Virus record (IMG/VR): IMGVR_UViG_3300031758_000350 | Location: 1-31,412 of that record | DNA length: 31,412 bases | Source: a virus | Strand: one strand, 5' to 3' | Shown here: piece after piece, positions 21,402-29,109 of the stretch | How the letters are laid out: each line of letters begins with the position of its first letter | Position numbering within the stretch: the first letter of the stretch is position 1 | Notes under the pieces: generated by a model | Told to the model about the DNA's origin: nothing | Databases searched by the model: none | What the model saw: only the letters and a program-made list of their open reading frames with translations | Made by a program: the position numbers and the translations under genes

Positions 21402-21425
21402 ATACATTTTATTTTGAATGTTGGA

Positions 21426-21446
21426 CTAACTTAGTCTAACTTAGTC
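21426..21446. promoter_or_regulatory. Tandem 10-bp operator (CTAACTTAGT x2)
   Basis: Two perfect direct copies of CTAACTTAGT (21426-21435 and 21436-21445) followed by C; the region also reads as GACTAA-C-TTAGTC dyads. A 10-bp period places sites on one face of the helix, as ribbon-helix-helix repressors prefer. It lies 9 bp before the RHH start codon and around -25 to -45 of the leftward scaffold promoter. Confidence 0.65.
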
Positions 21447-21454
21447 CCGTAATT

Positions 21455-21640
21455 ATGCCGAGAAAACGACAAGATGCCATGTGTGTTACTGTTCACATCT
21501 GTGTCAGTAATGAAATGTCAGATATTATTGAAATTTATCAGGCTGAACTTCGCATTAAGGAAGGTCGACCATTCCGTAAGTCAGAAGCAGCGGAGATACT
21601 ATTTGAAAAGTTGGCTAAAGAGAAAGGGTTGATTGTATGA
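21455..21640 (+). CDS. Ribbon-helix-helix transcriptional regulator, 61 aa
   Basis: A basic N-terminus (MPRKRQD), one beta strand (CVTVHICVS), a helix (NEMSDIIEIYQAELRIKEG) and a second helix (RKSEAAEILFEKLAKEKG) give the length and pattern of an RHH (CopG/Arc-like) dimer. The tandem operator just upstream suggests autoregulation. Its ATGA junction with the next gene shows coupling to the membrane mini-proteins. It lies on the opposite strand to the structural genes around it. Confidence 0.65.
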   Translation: MPRKRQDAMCVTVHICVSNEMSDIIEIYQAELRIKEGRPFRKSEAAEILFEKLAKEKGLIV

Positions 21641-21735
21641 AACTATCACAACAGGGTAAAATATGGCTAATCTTACTGACATTGAGCATAATCACTTGGT
21701 CAGTTATAATCACACTTGCATGGGAACTACTTTAA
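21637..21735 (+). CDS. Single-pass membrane mini-protein, 32 aa
   Basis: Short polar start (MKLSQQGKI), then a transmembrane helix covering nearly the rest (WLILLTLSIITWSVIITLAW). Overlaps the RHH gene (ATGA) and the next mini-gene (TAATG). Small membrane proteins next to a regulator could be toxins, signalling or superinfection-exclusion peptides; nothing in the sequence decides this. Confidence 0.5.
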   Translation: MKLSQQGKIWLILLTLSIITWSVIITLAWELL

Positions 21736-21833
21736 TGATACTGGCGTTTATCGCTGCACTTGTTCTGTTACTGATCGACTCATGGGTCGGTCGTGGAAAG
21801 AAGCGTGATGATACGGAGGATTTTGACTATTAG
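21735..21833 (+). CDS. Second single-pass membrane mini-protein, 32 aa
   Basis: A transmembrane helix at the extreme N-terminus (MILAFIAALVLLLIDSWVG) followed by RGKKR and an acidic tail DDTEDFDY. Positive residues after the helix predict N-out/C-in orientation. Coupled to the preceding mini-gene at TAATG and followed by a terminator. Function unknown. Confidence 0.5.
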   Translation: MILAFIAALVLLLIDSWVGRGKKRDDTEDFDY

Positions 21834-21857
21834 TGTTTGAGGTTTGTAGTTGGTCAC

Positions 21858-21885
21858 GCCCGACCCCGTAAGGTCGGGCTTTTTA
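21858..21885 (+). terminator. Rho-independent terminator of the RHH operon
   Basis: GCCCGACC/GGTCGGGC, 8 bp (21858-21865 with 21872-21879), 6-nt loop CCGTAA, followed by TTTTT. It closes the small rightward operon. There is no U-tract on the opposite strand. Confidence 0.9.
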
Positions 21886-21908
21886 ATCTAATGTAAATTT
21901 TATAAGAT

Positions 21909-22151
21909 ATGGATAATTCATTTGAACAATTATTAAAGGAAACGAGTGATGTTAGAGATAAGATTGATGAATTAGAGAGATTCAAGAAATCTAAAAGTAT
22001 AAAAAAGGATAAAGAGGAAAGTTTGTTAATAGGAATACAGATTCAAGCAATGAAAACCTTGCATTATGTATTGTATGAAAGGACTTGTATCGCTCTTAAT
22101 CGTAAGGACTACAGCCCTAACTCCCGCCTCTCAAAGTCATCAGGCTCATAG
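21909..22151 (+). CDS. Hypothetical coiled-coil protein, AT-rich, 80 aa
   Basis: Charged helical protein (EQLLKETSDVRDKIDELERF; QIQAMKTLHYVLYERT). AT-rich up to about 22105, where the frame enters the opposite-strand head gene; the last 14 residues overlap that gene's end. The real protein may have been extended by this fusion into reverse-strand DNA. No promoter is clear. Function unknown. Confidence 0.45.
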   Translation: MDNSFEQLLKETSDVRDKIDELERFKKSKSIKKDKEESLLIGIQIQAMKTLHYVLYERTCIALNRKDYSPNSRLSKSSGS

Positions 22152-23059
22152 TACCCCAGTTCAACCGCCCGTTTAACATCATCCAACGGCACGGCAAACA
22201 CCGACACGGGCATGATTGTATGGTTGCAGTTGTAACCTCCGGCATAGGTCAGGATGTTGTCCTTGTTCGTTTCCTCGTTACGCCCCTGCCATGATCCTTT
22301 CTGTGGCGTTTCAAATCCAGGTGTTTTGCGACCCTCACCCCACAACTCAATCTCTTTAATGTGAAAATACTTGCCGTACCTTTCACGGCAGAACGCCCGT
22401 GTGGTCTTCATCCGACCGCCTGAGTATAGATACCATTCAAATTCATACTCTTTGGCATACACTTGCGTCACCGACCTGTCAGCAATCCCAAAGGTATCTA
22501 AGGCGATGGATCGAGAGTACCGCATCAGCCGACTCTCTACCTCATCCGACCCTTCGATAAACTCCCGAAGTCCTGATAGCGTTTCAGCAAAGGTCTGATT
22601 ATTCACCACTGCCGTTTCAACGATGTCACGGATAGGGTATAGAAACTCGCTATCCGCAGCACGGTTGATCAGCAGGTCAACGGCATTACGCTTGGACTGC
22701 TCTACTATCGCAGCGATCACGGTCGGGGTGGTCGTGACATCAAAGGCTTTAGCGAAGTATGTGATGTTCAACTCAGCCTGAGTGTCGAAACCTTTGGCGA
22801 ACTCAGTCAGCGCACGGGTGTACTCTGAACCGACCATCACTTGCTTTAGTTGCTCGTTGATCTGAGCAGCCAGTCGGATGTTCTGTTCAGTCACCGCAAA
22901 CCGCCCGTCAACTATTTCAAGTTGATTGAGTAGTTCGACTAACCCCGCATAAATTTCCTTCTCCGACCTCTTGACCCCCGTTAAAAACTTATCGGGGATG
23001 TCATCGAGGTTGGCGTTCTTTTCAAGGATTATCTTATAAAAATCAGGTTGCTGAGCCAC
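22109..23059 (-). CDS. Phage head morphogenesis protein (Mu gpF-like), 316 aa
   Basis: The C-terminal domain has the family pattern: FEWYLYSGGRMKTTRAFCRE (about 208-226), GKYFHIKEIELW (229-240), W-x-G...N...LTYAGGYNCNHTIMPVS (257-286). The N-terminal two thirds are helical, as is usual for the minor capsid protein that follows the portal. Overlaps the end of the portal gene by 17 bp. Confidence 0.8.
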   Translation of the reverse strand: MAQQPDFYKIILEKNANLDDIPDKFLTGVKRSEKEIYAGLVELLNQLEIVDGRFAVTEQNIRLAAQINEQLKQVMVGSEYTRALTEFAKGFDTQAELNITYFAKAFDVTTTPTVIAAIVEQSKRNAVDLLINRAADSEFLYPIRDIVETAVVNNQTFAETLSGLREFIEGSDEVESRLMRYSRSIALDTFGIADRSVTQVYAKEYEFEWYLYSGGRMKTTRAFCRERYGKYFHIKEIELWGEGRKTPGFETPQKGSWQGRNEETNKDNILTYAGGYNCNHTIMPVSVFAVPLDDVKRAVELGYYEPDDFERRELGL

Positions 23060-24923
23060 TTGCTATTGCATTAACTAATGATTGCGGTGAGGTAGGTCGT
23101 GATGCCCTTGATGATGCAGCAACCGACTGAGCCTTCGCCACTAACTGATCAATCTGAGCCTGTATATCCTGATCGAAGTAGGACGGGTTCTCTCTGACCA
23201 AGTCCATCACAAACGAAACGGCTGAGTCGTGAAGCACCACTTCCCAATCAGAGATAACGCCACGTGCTAACTTCATAGTCACTTCTTCGTCATCCATCGT
23301 CAGGAGCCTGTCAGACTGAACAATCAGGTTGAACGCTGAAGCTGATTCAAGTTGATTGTAAAAGAGAGTCTTAAGATACTTCAGTACAATCGTATGCACC
23401 ACAAACGGAGGCAGACCATTCTTAATAGCCAAACTGATCTCCATCAGGTAGTCATATTCAGTCTTGAAGTCAAAGGTTATCGGAGGTGTCAGGATGAACT
23501 CCTGTGGCTCACCGTAACGCTCAATACCTATCCAGTACAGGATAAACTCACCGACCTCGAACTGCTGATCTATGATAGGCTTAATAAAGGCATACAAAGC
23601 CTTCTCATCTATCACCATACCCGTAGCGGTCATATCTTCAGCACCTTGTACCTGAGTGGATGTGTCACGGATATGAAGCACACGCCTCGCCTCACGGATA
23701 TGTGCATTCACCTCATCACGGGTGAACTGAGGCACATCAACCGATGGGGCAACGTAGTACATCGCAGGTTGTGATGCCTTCAGTTCACCTGGATCACCAG
23801 GTTGTTCAGGCTTCATCAGCATCACCCCGTATGGACTGATACGATCTTTTAAGCCCGACCCACCACACGAAGGGCATTTCATCTGCACTCCCGTTTCATA
23901 GTTATCGAACCAACCACGCCCGTCACAACATTTGATCTCACCACCGAGTTCCATCTTATGCTCACAGATGTTACCCGTCATCACACGATAGGGAAACATC
24001 GTAGTAGCCTTAACACCTCTGAGCATATTAGCGTCAATGATCGCCTCATCAAGTGCCGGAACAACGTAACTGAACGGACTAACGTAAGCGATCTCACCGT
24101 TACGGTATTCAGGTATTCCACCTAACACCTTAACGGGTATCTCGCCTCTGTCGTGTCGGTAGTATTCAACCACATCGAATGTCATATCTGACTTACGACC
24201 CGTTTGGATGATCTTGTAGATAGCGGTCTGATCGTATAGTTCGTAAACAAACCCTTCACGGACACGGGTGTTACCGTATTCGACCATTGACTTCTCATCG
24301 GTCAGAAACAAGTAGTACTCATTGTCCTCATATGAATGTAACTGAGCGCAGGAGTAGTAGTGCGGTATCGGTTCAAGCAGATCGGATGACATGACCATCT
24401 GACCATCGACCTCTTCAACAGGTATGGACTCAGGCTTGACCACTATGTAACCCATAGCGTCAATCATCGACACAAGCGGAATAACCTGCTTTTGGTATTC
24501 CTCCCATGACATTTTAATCTGAGTCTTCTTCAGTCCTTTCTCCACATACCACCTGAACCCACCCTCCTGACCTTCGTCATTCGGGAACTCTATAGCCCAG
24601 TTATTGTCAGCATAGGCACGTTTAATAGTGTTCTGCCAATCGACTGCAACGGGTAGGGTGATCTGCTTGTAGTTCATCTCTACATACCTACGCTCGGCAT
24701 CGGTCATGTTTGGCGCACGGTGTTCGATCAGTCGGTATGGGTAAGTGCCTCTGATAGCGTGAACACGGATTTCTTCCATAGCATCCACGTTCTGCCAGTA
24801 GCCTTCATAGTATTCGTGCTTAGTTTCCTTTCGCTTAATGAAAGGCAAGTCACCAAAGTCGGTTTTCTTTTCAATCTTCAGCACACCTTCAACGATGTCC
24901 TGAATCTGATTAATAGTTAGCAT
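23043..24923 (-). CDS. Portal protein with inserted Cys-rich (zinc-ribbon-like) segment, 626 aa
   Basis: Identified by size, by position before the gpF-like gene, and by portal-like features: a basic, aromatic N-terminal region, ITLPVAVDWQNTIKRAYADN, and a long C-terminal helix/acidic region. Residues about 320-355 contain C320-x-H, C332C333, and C350-x-x-C353 with GRGWFDNYETG between, followed by GGSG, which resembles a DnaJ-type zinc site placed in the middle of the protein. Ends in a Ser/Ala-rich tail. Confidence 0.75.
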   Translation of the reverse strand: MLTINQIQDIVEGVLKIEKKTDFGDLPFIKRKETKHEYYEGYWQNVDAMEEIRVHAIRGTYPYRLIEHRAPNMTDAERRYVEMNYKQITLPVAVDWQNTIKRAYADNNWAIEFPNDEGQEGGFRWYVEKGLKKTQIKMSWEEYQKQVIPLVSMIDAMGYIVVKPESIPVEEVDGQMVMSSDLLEPIPHYYSCAQLHSYEDNEYYLFLTDEKSMVEYGNTRVREGFVYELYDQTAIYKIIQTGRKSDMTFDVVEYYRHDRGEIPVKVLGGIPEYRNGEIAYVSPFSYVVPALDEAIIDANMLRGVKATTMFPYRVMTGNICEHKMELGGEIKCCDGRGWFDNYETGVQMKCPSCGGSGLKDRISPYGVMLMKPEQPGDPGELKASQPAMYYVAPSVDVPQFTRDEVNAHIREARRVLHIRDTSTQVQGAEDMTATGMVIDEKALYAFIKPIIDQQFEVGEFILYWIGIERYGEPQEFILTPPITFDFKTEYDYLMEISLAIKNGLPPFVVHTIVLKYLKTLFYNQLESASAFNLIVQSDRLLTMDDEEVTMKLARGVISDWEVVLHDSAVSFVMDLVRENPSYFDQDIQAQIDQLVAKAQSVAASSRASRPTSPQSLVNAIASGSAT

Positions 24924-24943
24924 CTTATGTTGTGTTAGTTGGT

Positions 24944-24994
24944 TTATCTACCTGGTCTTGGGCGGGGTCTTCCGCATGGTTTACAAGCCTTCAT
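24944..24994 (-). CDS. Micro-ORF MKACKPCGRPRPRPGR (16 aa)
   Basis: Starts in the ATGA junction with the glycosyltransferase stop and ends 20 bp before the portal start. The peptide has CxxC and an RPRPRP tail, like a minimal metal- or RNA-binding motif. It fills the only gap between these genes. Support is coupling and composition only; it may be chance. Confidence 0.25.
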   Translation of the reverse strand: MKACKPCGRPRPRPGR

Positions 24995-25746
24995 ATCTTT
25001 ATGATTTTAGTGTCATCTCCATAACCTGCTGCCGTTGGTGGTAGCAGTACTGATACGGGTTGTGGGAACTCCTTTAGCGTCTGAAGTTTATACCAGTTCT
25101 GAAGCAGTCCCTGATACCCTTTGTAGTATTTCTCCTTAAATGCAACATCATTCTCGAAGTAATACGAGTAATGATCAAACGATAGTTCCGATTCAAGCGT
25201 CTTATCCCTTCTGAACATTAAAGGCGGTTCGTGACTGATGAACTTCTGACCACGCCAACGAAACAGACGGCATATCGAACCTGACCCCCACCGACCTTCA
25301 GCGATCAGTCCATCACCTACGAAGTGACGGAACTTAAAAGCCATCTGTAAGCATGGTGACCAGAACAGGGTTGACTCAGCCTTCTCAATCGTTTCAATCT
25401 CCCATTGTTCATCCACATCCACCTGCCAAAGCCATCCACGTTTTACCTTAGTGCGGATCATATCAACCGCCTTGTTCACCTGTTCATCCTTAGACTTAAA
25501 AGGCACTTTGGATGAAAAGAACATAACGTGCTTATTCTTACTTGCCACCTCCCGCATGAACTCAGTCGTGCCGTCTGTGGATGATGGTGATAACTTCAAG
25601 GTATTACACCACCTTGTTGAACCACCCGCCTGACTAAGCCCATCTACAACAGCCCAATAATCAAAGTTCTTGACCATAAAGTCCGTGAACCCGTTGTGCT
25701 GAAGGTGATGCAGCCCGTTGTAAATAATCGTAACGGCTACCCTCAT
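24991..25746 (-). CDS. Glycosyltransferase family 2-like protein, 251 aa
   Basis: N-terminal strand VAVTIIYNGLHHL, nucleotide-binding region WAVVDGLSQ, SSTDGTTEFMREV, and WLWQVDVDEQWE (about 105-116) with the metal-binding DxD. This fits the A-type glycosyltransferase fold. The C-terminal half (RWGSGSICRLFRW; SFDHYSYYF) resembles the acceptor region of such enzymes. It is the first of three sugar/methyl enzymes inside the structural operon, so the likely acceptor is a phage virion protein or a host surface glycan. Confidence 0.7.
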   Translation of the reverse strand: MRVAVTIIYNGLHHLQHNGFTDFMVKNFDYWAVVDGLSQAGGSTRWCNTLKLSPSSTDGTTEFMREVASKNKHVMFFSSKVPFKSKDEQVNKAVDMIRTKVKRGWLWQVDVDEQWEIETIEKAESTLFWSPCLQMAFKFRHFVGDGLIAEGRWGSGSICRLFRWRGQKFISHEPPLMFRRDKTLESELSFDHYSYYFENDVAFKEKYYKGYQGLLQNWYKLQTLKEFPQPVSVLLPPTAAGYGDDTKIIKI

Positions 25747-25832
25747 CAGTTACAGAGATAGGTGAATTTGTGCATAGAAAGAACGCAAGTCATAGCGATG
25801 AAGTCGGTGTTATAGCAAGTCCGATACATCAT
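25746..25832 (-). CDS. Micro-ORF between methyltransferase and glycosyltransferase, 28 aa
   Basis: Fills the 64-bp gap: begins with two ATGs inside the methyltransferase gene and ends at a TGATG junction with the glycosyltransferase start. The peptide is Cys- and Tyr-rich (MMYRTCYNTDFIAM at the start). It could serve only to couple translation. Low support. Confidence 0.25.
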   Translation of the reverse strand: MMYRTCYNTDFIAMTCVLSMHKFTYLCN

Positions 25833-26496
25833 CCAAACCTCCACGACCGGATACTTTGACAATGACGCTTCCAAATTTCTCATCAGTAGAGAATACCTCT
25901 GTGAATCTTTCATCTGCTTGTATAATTTGCAAAGTGTCATAGTGCTTAACGTGGTTAGTATCATCGAGTGCGAGGTAGAATGTATGATCATCAGGTACAA
26001 GCGTCATCAGGTGCTTGAACTCAATCAGCCCCATGTGACCTGCTGAGTCAAGTATTACAAGGTCAGGTCTAAAGTCAACCTTACTCATGGCGTAACGTAA
26101 CATATCATCAGGCACATTGAACATAATCTCACGGGTGTAAAGTCCATCCCTTACATTGGGCTGATGGTCTATGATGACCCAATCAGGCACATCGAAGGTT
26201 GATGATACAGGCTTCATGGAGTTAGGTACGGATATTCCTAATAGGAAATTAATGCCTGAATCAGCGTTATTCTTCTTAGCGATCCGATGATGAGCAGGGT
26301 TGACTTCGATTGAGTAAACATCTTCGCCTCCCGTCATTCCGTTACGGATGGCACGGGTAGTGCCTGTTCCGTGATACGATCCTGTTTCGATGATACGTTT
26401 CAGCTTCTCAGTCCATATCAGATCGGTGATAGCGTCCATAAACGCTGAACCTGCAGCCATACCTTGCTTAACTACCTCCTCTGCTATCCTCATCAT
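25810..26496 (-). CDS. SAM-dependent methyltransferase, class I, 228 aa
   Basis: Motif I ETGSYHGTGTTRAI (about 37-50) and motif II YSIEVNPAHH (61-70) define the SAM-binding Rossmann fold. Later strands include DWVIIDHQPN and DLVILDSAGHMG (145-155), and YLALDDTNHVKH (about 172-183). The pattern resembles small-molecule or sugar O-methyltransferases (cephalosporin-hydroxylase/TylF-like) rather than DNA methylases. It lies between two glycosyltransferase genes, so it probably methylates a sugar. Confidence 0.75.
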   Translation of the reverse strand: MMRIAEEVVKQGMAAGSAFMDAITDLIWTEKLKRIIETGSYHGTGTTRAIRNGMTGGEDVYSIEVNPAHHRIAKKNNADSGINFLLGISVPNSMKPVSSTFDVPDWVIIDHQPNVRDGLYTREIMFNVPDDMLRYAMSKVDFRPDLVILDSAGHMGLIEFKHLMTLVPDDHTFYLALDDTNHVKHYDTLQIIQADERFTEVFSTDEKFGSVIVKVSGRGGLDDVSDLL

Positions 26497-26662
26497 GCTT
26501 CATTTTAGCAATCATTTCACTAATTATATTACCCACATGGGCTTCATTGCGCCAGTTCACCACACGCTCAGACTTCTGTTCACTCGATAGCGATACAACA
26601 CTAATAAGGATTGATTCGTGTTCAACCGATATATTAATGTTATACAGATCCCCTTTTTTCAC
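26468..26662 (-). CDS. Hypothetical protein, 64 aa
   Basis: Small charged protein with a beta start (LYNINISVEHESILISVVSL) and a helical end (GNIISEMIAKMKHDEDS). Overlaps both neighbours, so it belongs to the same transcript as the glycosyltransferase cassette. No family recognised. Confidence 0.5.
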   Translation of the reverse strand: MKKGDLYNINISVEHESILISVVSLSSEQKSERVVNWRNEAHVGNIISEMIAKMKHDEDSRGGS

Positions 26663-26904
26663 GAGTTGATATAATCTGACATTAACTTTTCCATGTTACT
26701 GAATGACTCTAATACTTCAAACTCATCACCGTTGTAATCAACTATATTGATCACATCATAGCCGTTAGCCGTTCCCGCATCAAAGAATCTTGACACGGTT
26801 GATAAGTCCATCCATAACTTTGACTCTGAGATTACTCCAGTCACCCCCATTGACTCAAGCTGAGTGTCACGGGTGAATATCTTAAACTTGTGCCACTTGC
26901 TCAT
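26659..26904 (-). CDS. Hypothetical protein, 81 aa
   Basis: ATG 26904 is preferred; the frame is open further upstream, but that part is the shadow of the large glycosyltransferase gene. The product is compact and acidic (SKWHKFKIFTRDTQLESMGV; FDAGTANGYDVINIVDYNGD; EVLESFSNMEKLM). Overlaps the fusion gene by 23 bp. Function unknown. Confidence 0.55.
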   Translation of the reverse strand: MSKWHKFKIFTRDTQLESMGVTGVISESKLWMDLSTVSRFFDAGTANGYDVINIVDYNGDEFEVLESFSNMEKLMSDYINS

Positions 26905-29098
26905 AGGTGTTCCATTTTTTGGTGAGTATGGTTCTGTCCCACTGGTTGGGGACTTTGTCGGTAACGTAGTAGTGGAGATCACCTGTAATATCGCATCTGT
27001 CCGCAAAGTTGACAAGGGAGGAGTCGATGGCGTGGATTTCCGCAGCCTTTTCAATGACCTTGCGCCAGTCGAATATAGTGTAGTCACCCACCTTCCTAAA
27101 CTGAACAACACGAAGATCAGTGCGTACATCAGCAGCAGTGCCATAATCAGAGTCATTGTGAACAAGAGCGTAACCACCCGAAGCATCACCAATAACCAAG
27201 TGATATAACTCTTCTTCCCTTTGGTAGTTCCTTTCGTAATTAAGGCTACCAATCTCAGATAACGGAACTTCAGCGATTTCATATTTCAGTGTTACGAATG
27301 AATCCAATTGTTTCTGCCGTGATAGCCATAAGCGGTGTGATGGTGACTTGTGGTTAAGTCCGAATGAAAGATCAACGGTCTTATCATAGTACCCTTCAGC
27401 CCTTTCAACTGGTGTCACATACGGCACGAAGTTAAACAGGGTGTGGTACTCTTTTTGGACTAACCATTCAACTTTATATCCCCTGTCGGAATACCATTTG
27501 GCGATCGGCAAACAGATGATAATATCCCCAACCTTGCCCGGCTGATGGAGTAACAACCGCTTCACCTGACCAATGTCAAGTACCGATGTGATCTCAATCG
27601 GCTGATACCCTCCTACCAAGCGATCTGCCTGAGTATAGGTGCGGTGATTGGATTCGTGAAGGTGGTATGTCTTTATATCTTTAGCGCAGTTCGATAACCT
27701 GTAACCCGCCATCATCGCATCATAAGCAAATCGGTTATCACAACCAGGTACTCCGAGTGGGTAGTCTGCGCCCGTGATACGGATCCGACCTTTGAACATC
27801 CATGAGTCTTGTGAATGTGAGTAGGCAAACAGTTTAGCACCGCCACCCTTGACATCGTAACGGCAGAGGGCTATCATGCAATCGGTCATATCTACCTTAT
27901 CAAGCCAGTTAATGGATGAGTCAAAGTAAATGTCCGAGTTAGCGATAATTGTGTACTCCCCACCTGCTATGTTAGCCTCTTCAATGAAGTCCTGATAGGT
28001 CGGGCGGTCGTATGTTAGGTTAACTACTTTCGGGTGATCGAACTCAGTTCCGAGATTGTATATTTTTGAAATTATGGAATTATTGATATTCGCCATCATG
28101 CAAGTGTCCAACTCTTTCTGACGGTCTGAGTTGTCAACCTTGTAATATGATGTGAACAGATACACCGATCCGTTAACGGGTGTGGTTGGTTTGGGTTGCT
28201 CCTTGAAAAAACGTTTAGCAAAAGCACCCCGTCCGAGTCCGTTGTTTTTCATCTTTGTGTTAGTTGCCTTGTTTGCGATCTTAGCCCCTGCGATCATGTC
28301 CCACTTATACGCCCGTCCAAGCGGTGCGAGAGTGCCGTCATAACCCATGACATAGGGCTTCTTGATGTTCTGAGCAGTGCCGAACATACTCAGCAGATAA
28401 TATCCCGCCTTAACCTCGCCCCATGTCCTACTGAACGAATCACCCCAATAGACAATGTTGTCAGGTATTGACGGGTCATAGCCTAATTGAGCGAGTGTGA
28501 TGTTTAGGTAAAGTTCATCAGGCTGACCACCGCCCCACTTAGACCGTAGCCGTTCAAGTGGTATGCGGTTGGAGTAGTTCGCCTGAATCCGACCAAACAG
28601 GTCACGGCAAAACTCACCCTTTCTGATATACTGAAGGCTACTCTGTGTTGCAGGTAGCCTGTGTGTGTTGTCGAAGTTATAATGTGACCAAATGACCGAC
28701 CGATCAGCCCATACCATCATCGGTAGCTTATCGGGTGCGGTTTGGTCGTACCAAGCGTGAACGTGGCAACGGTAGTCACCGCCTTTAGCCAATTCATCGA
28801 AAAGTGGTTCAAGTGGATTAAGCACTAAGCCATCCACATCCATAAATAATGTTTCCTCATAAGGCAACTTGTCGTACACCTGCATCTTCATCAGAGCAGG
28901 GTCGGACGGGGTTGACTGCATCGGAATGATCTGATCGAATAGGGTCAGATCCCTGAGTCCTTTGCGTGTTTCATCATCACAGATGATTGTCACGGGAAGC
29001 GAGGGGCTGACATGACGGATGGACATAGCAAGGTTATGAGCAGCATAGCCGTATGCCCTTGCACCCCATGTCATCATCAGCACCCCACGTGATCCCAT
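26882..29098 (-). CDS. Multidomain glycosyltransferase, three predicted modules, 738 aa
   Basis: Module 1 (about 1-270) is a GT-A-like domain with MMTWGARAYGYAAHNLAMSI, VTIICDDETRK and the DxD motif LFMDVDGL (84-91). Module 2 (about 310-500) starts VYLFTSYYKVDNSDRQKELD and has TIIANSDIYFDSSI (383-396) and GCDNRFAYDAMMAGY, like another GT-A domain. Module 3 (about 513-738) starts LLLHQPGKVGDIIICLPIAK, the hallmark of GT-B glycosyltransferases of the heptosyltransferase (GT9-like) type, with a conserved C-terminal half. It lies directly after the tail-tube-like gene without a gap. Likely role: build a glycan on virion protein. Only module 1's DxD and module 3's Rossmann start are strong. Confidence 0.7.
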   Translation of the reverse strand: MGSRGVLMMTWGARAYGYAAHNLAMSIRHVSPSLPVTIICDDETRKGLRDLTLFDQIIPMQSTPSDPALMKMQVYDKLPYEETLFMDVDGLVLNPLEPLFDELAKGGDYRCHVHAWYDQTAPDKLPMMVWADRSVIWSHYNFDNTHRLPATQSSLQYIRKGEFCRDLFGRIQANYSNRIPLERLRSKWGGGQPDELYLNITLAQLGYDPSIPDNIVYWGDSFSRTWGEVKAGYYLLSMFGTAQNIKKPYVMGYDGTLAPLGRAYKWDMIAGAKIANKATNTKMKNNGLGRGAFAKRFFKEQPKPTTPVNGSVYLFTSYYKVDNSDRQKELDTCMMANINNSIISKIYNLGTEFDHPKVVNLTYDRPTYQDFIEEANIAGGEYTIIANSDIYFDSSINWLDKVDMTDCMIALCRYDVKGGGAKLFAYSHSQDSWMFKGRIRITGADYPLGVPGCDNRFAYDAMMAGYRLSNCAKDIKTYHLHESNHRTYTQADRLVGGYQPIEITSVLDIGQVKRLLLHQPGKVGDIIICLPIAKWYSDRGYKVEWLVQKEYHTLFNFVPYVTPVERAEGYYDKTVDLSFGLNHKSPSHRLWLSRQKQLDSFVTLKYEIAEVPLSEIGSLNYERNYQREEELYHLVIGDASGGYALVHNDSDYGTAADVRTDLRVVQFRKVGDYTIFDWRKVIEKAAEIHAIDSSLVNFADRCDITGDLHYYVTDKVPNQWDRTILTKKWNTYEQVAQV

Positions 29099-29109
29099 GC
29101 AAGAGAAGA

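Noticed and set aside
26905-27282. Upstream extension of the 81-aa gene to a 207-aa frame
   Set aside because: This part lies fully inside the glycosyltransferase gene in another frame and has shadow-like composition (Leu/Met/Thr-rich); ATG 26904 at the gene junction is the sensible start.
26864-28471. Several forward frames opposite the glycosyltransferase gene
   Set aside because: No promoter, no start context and no recognisable protein pattern; they mirror the codon structure of the real reverse-strand gene.
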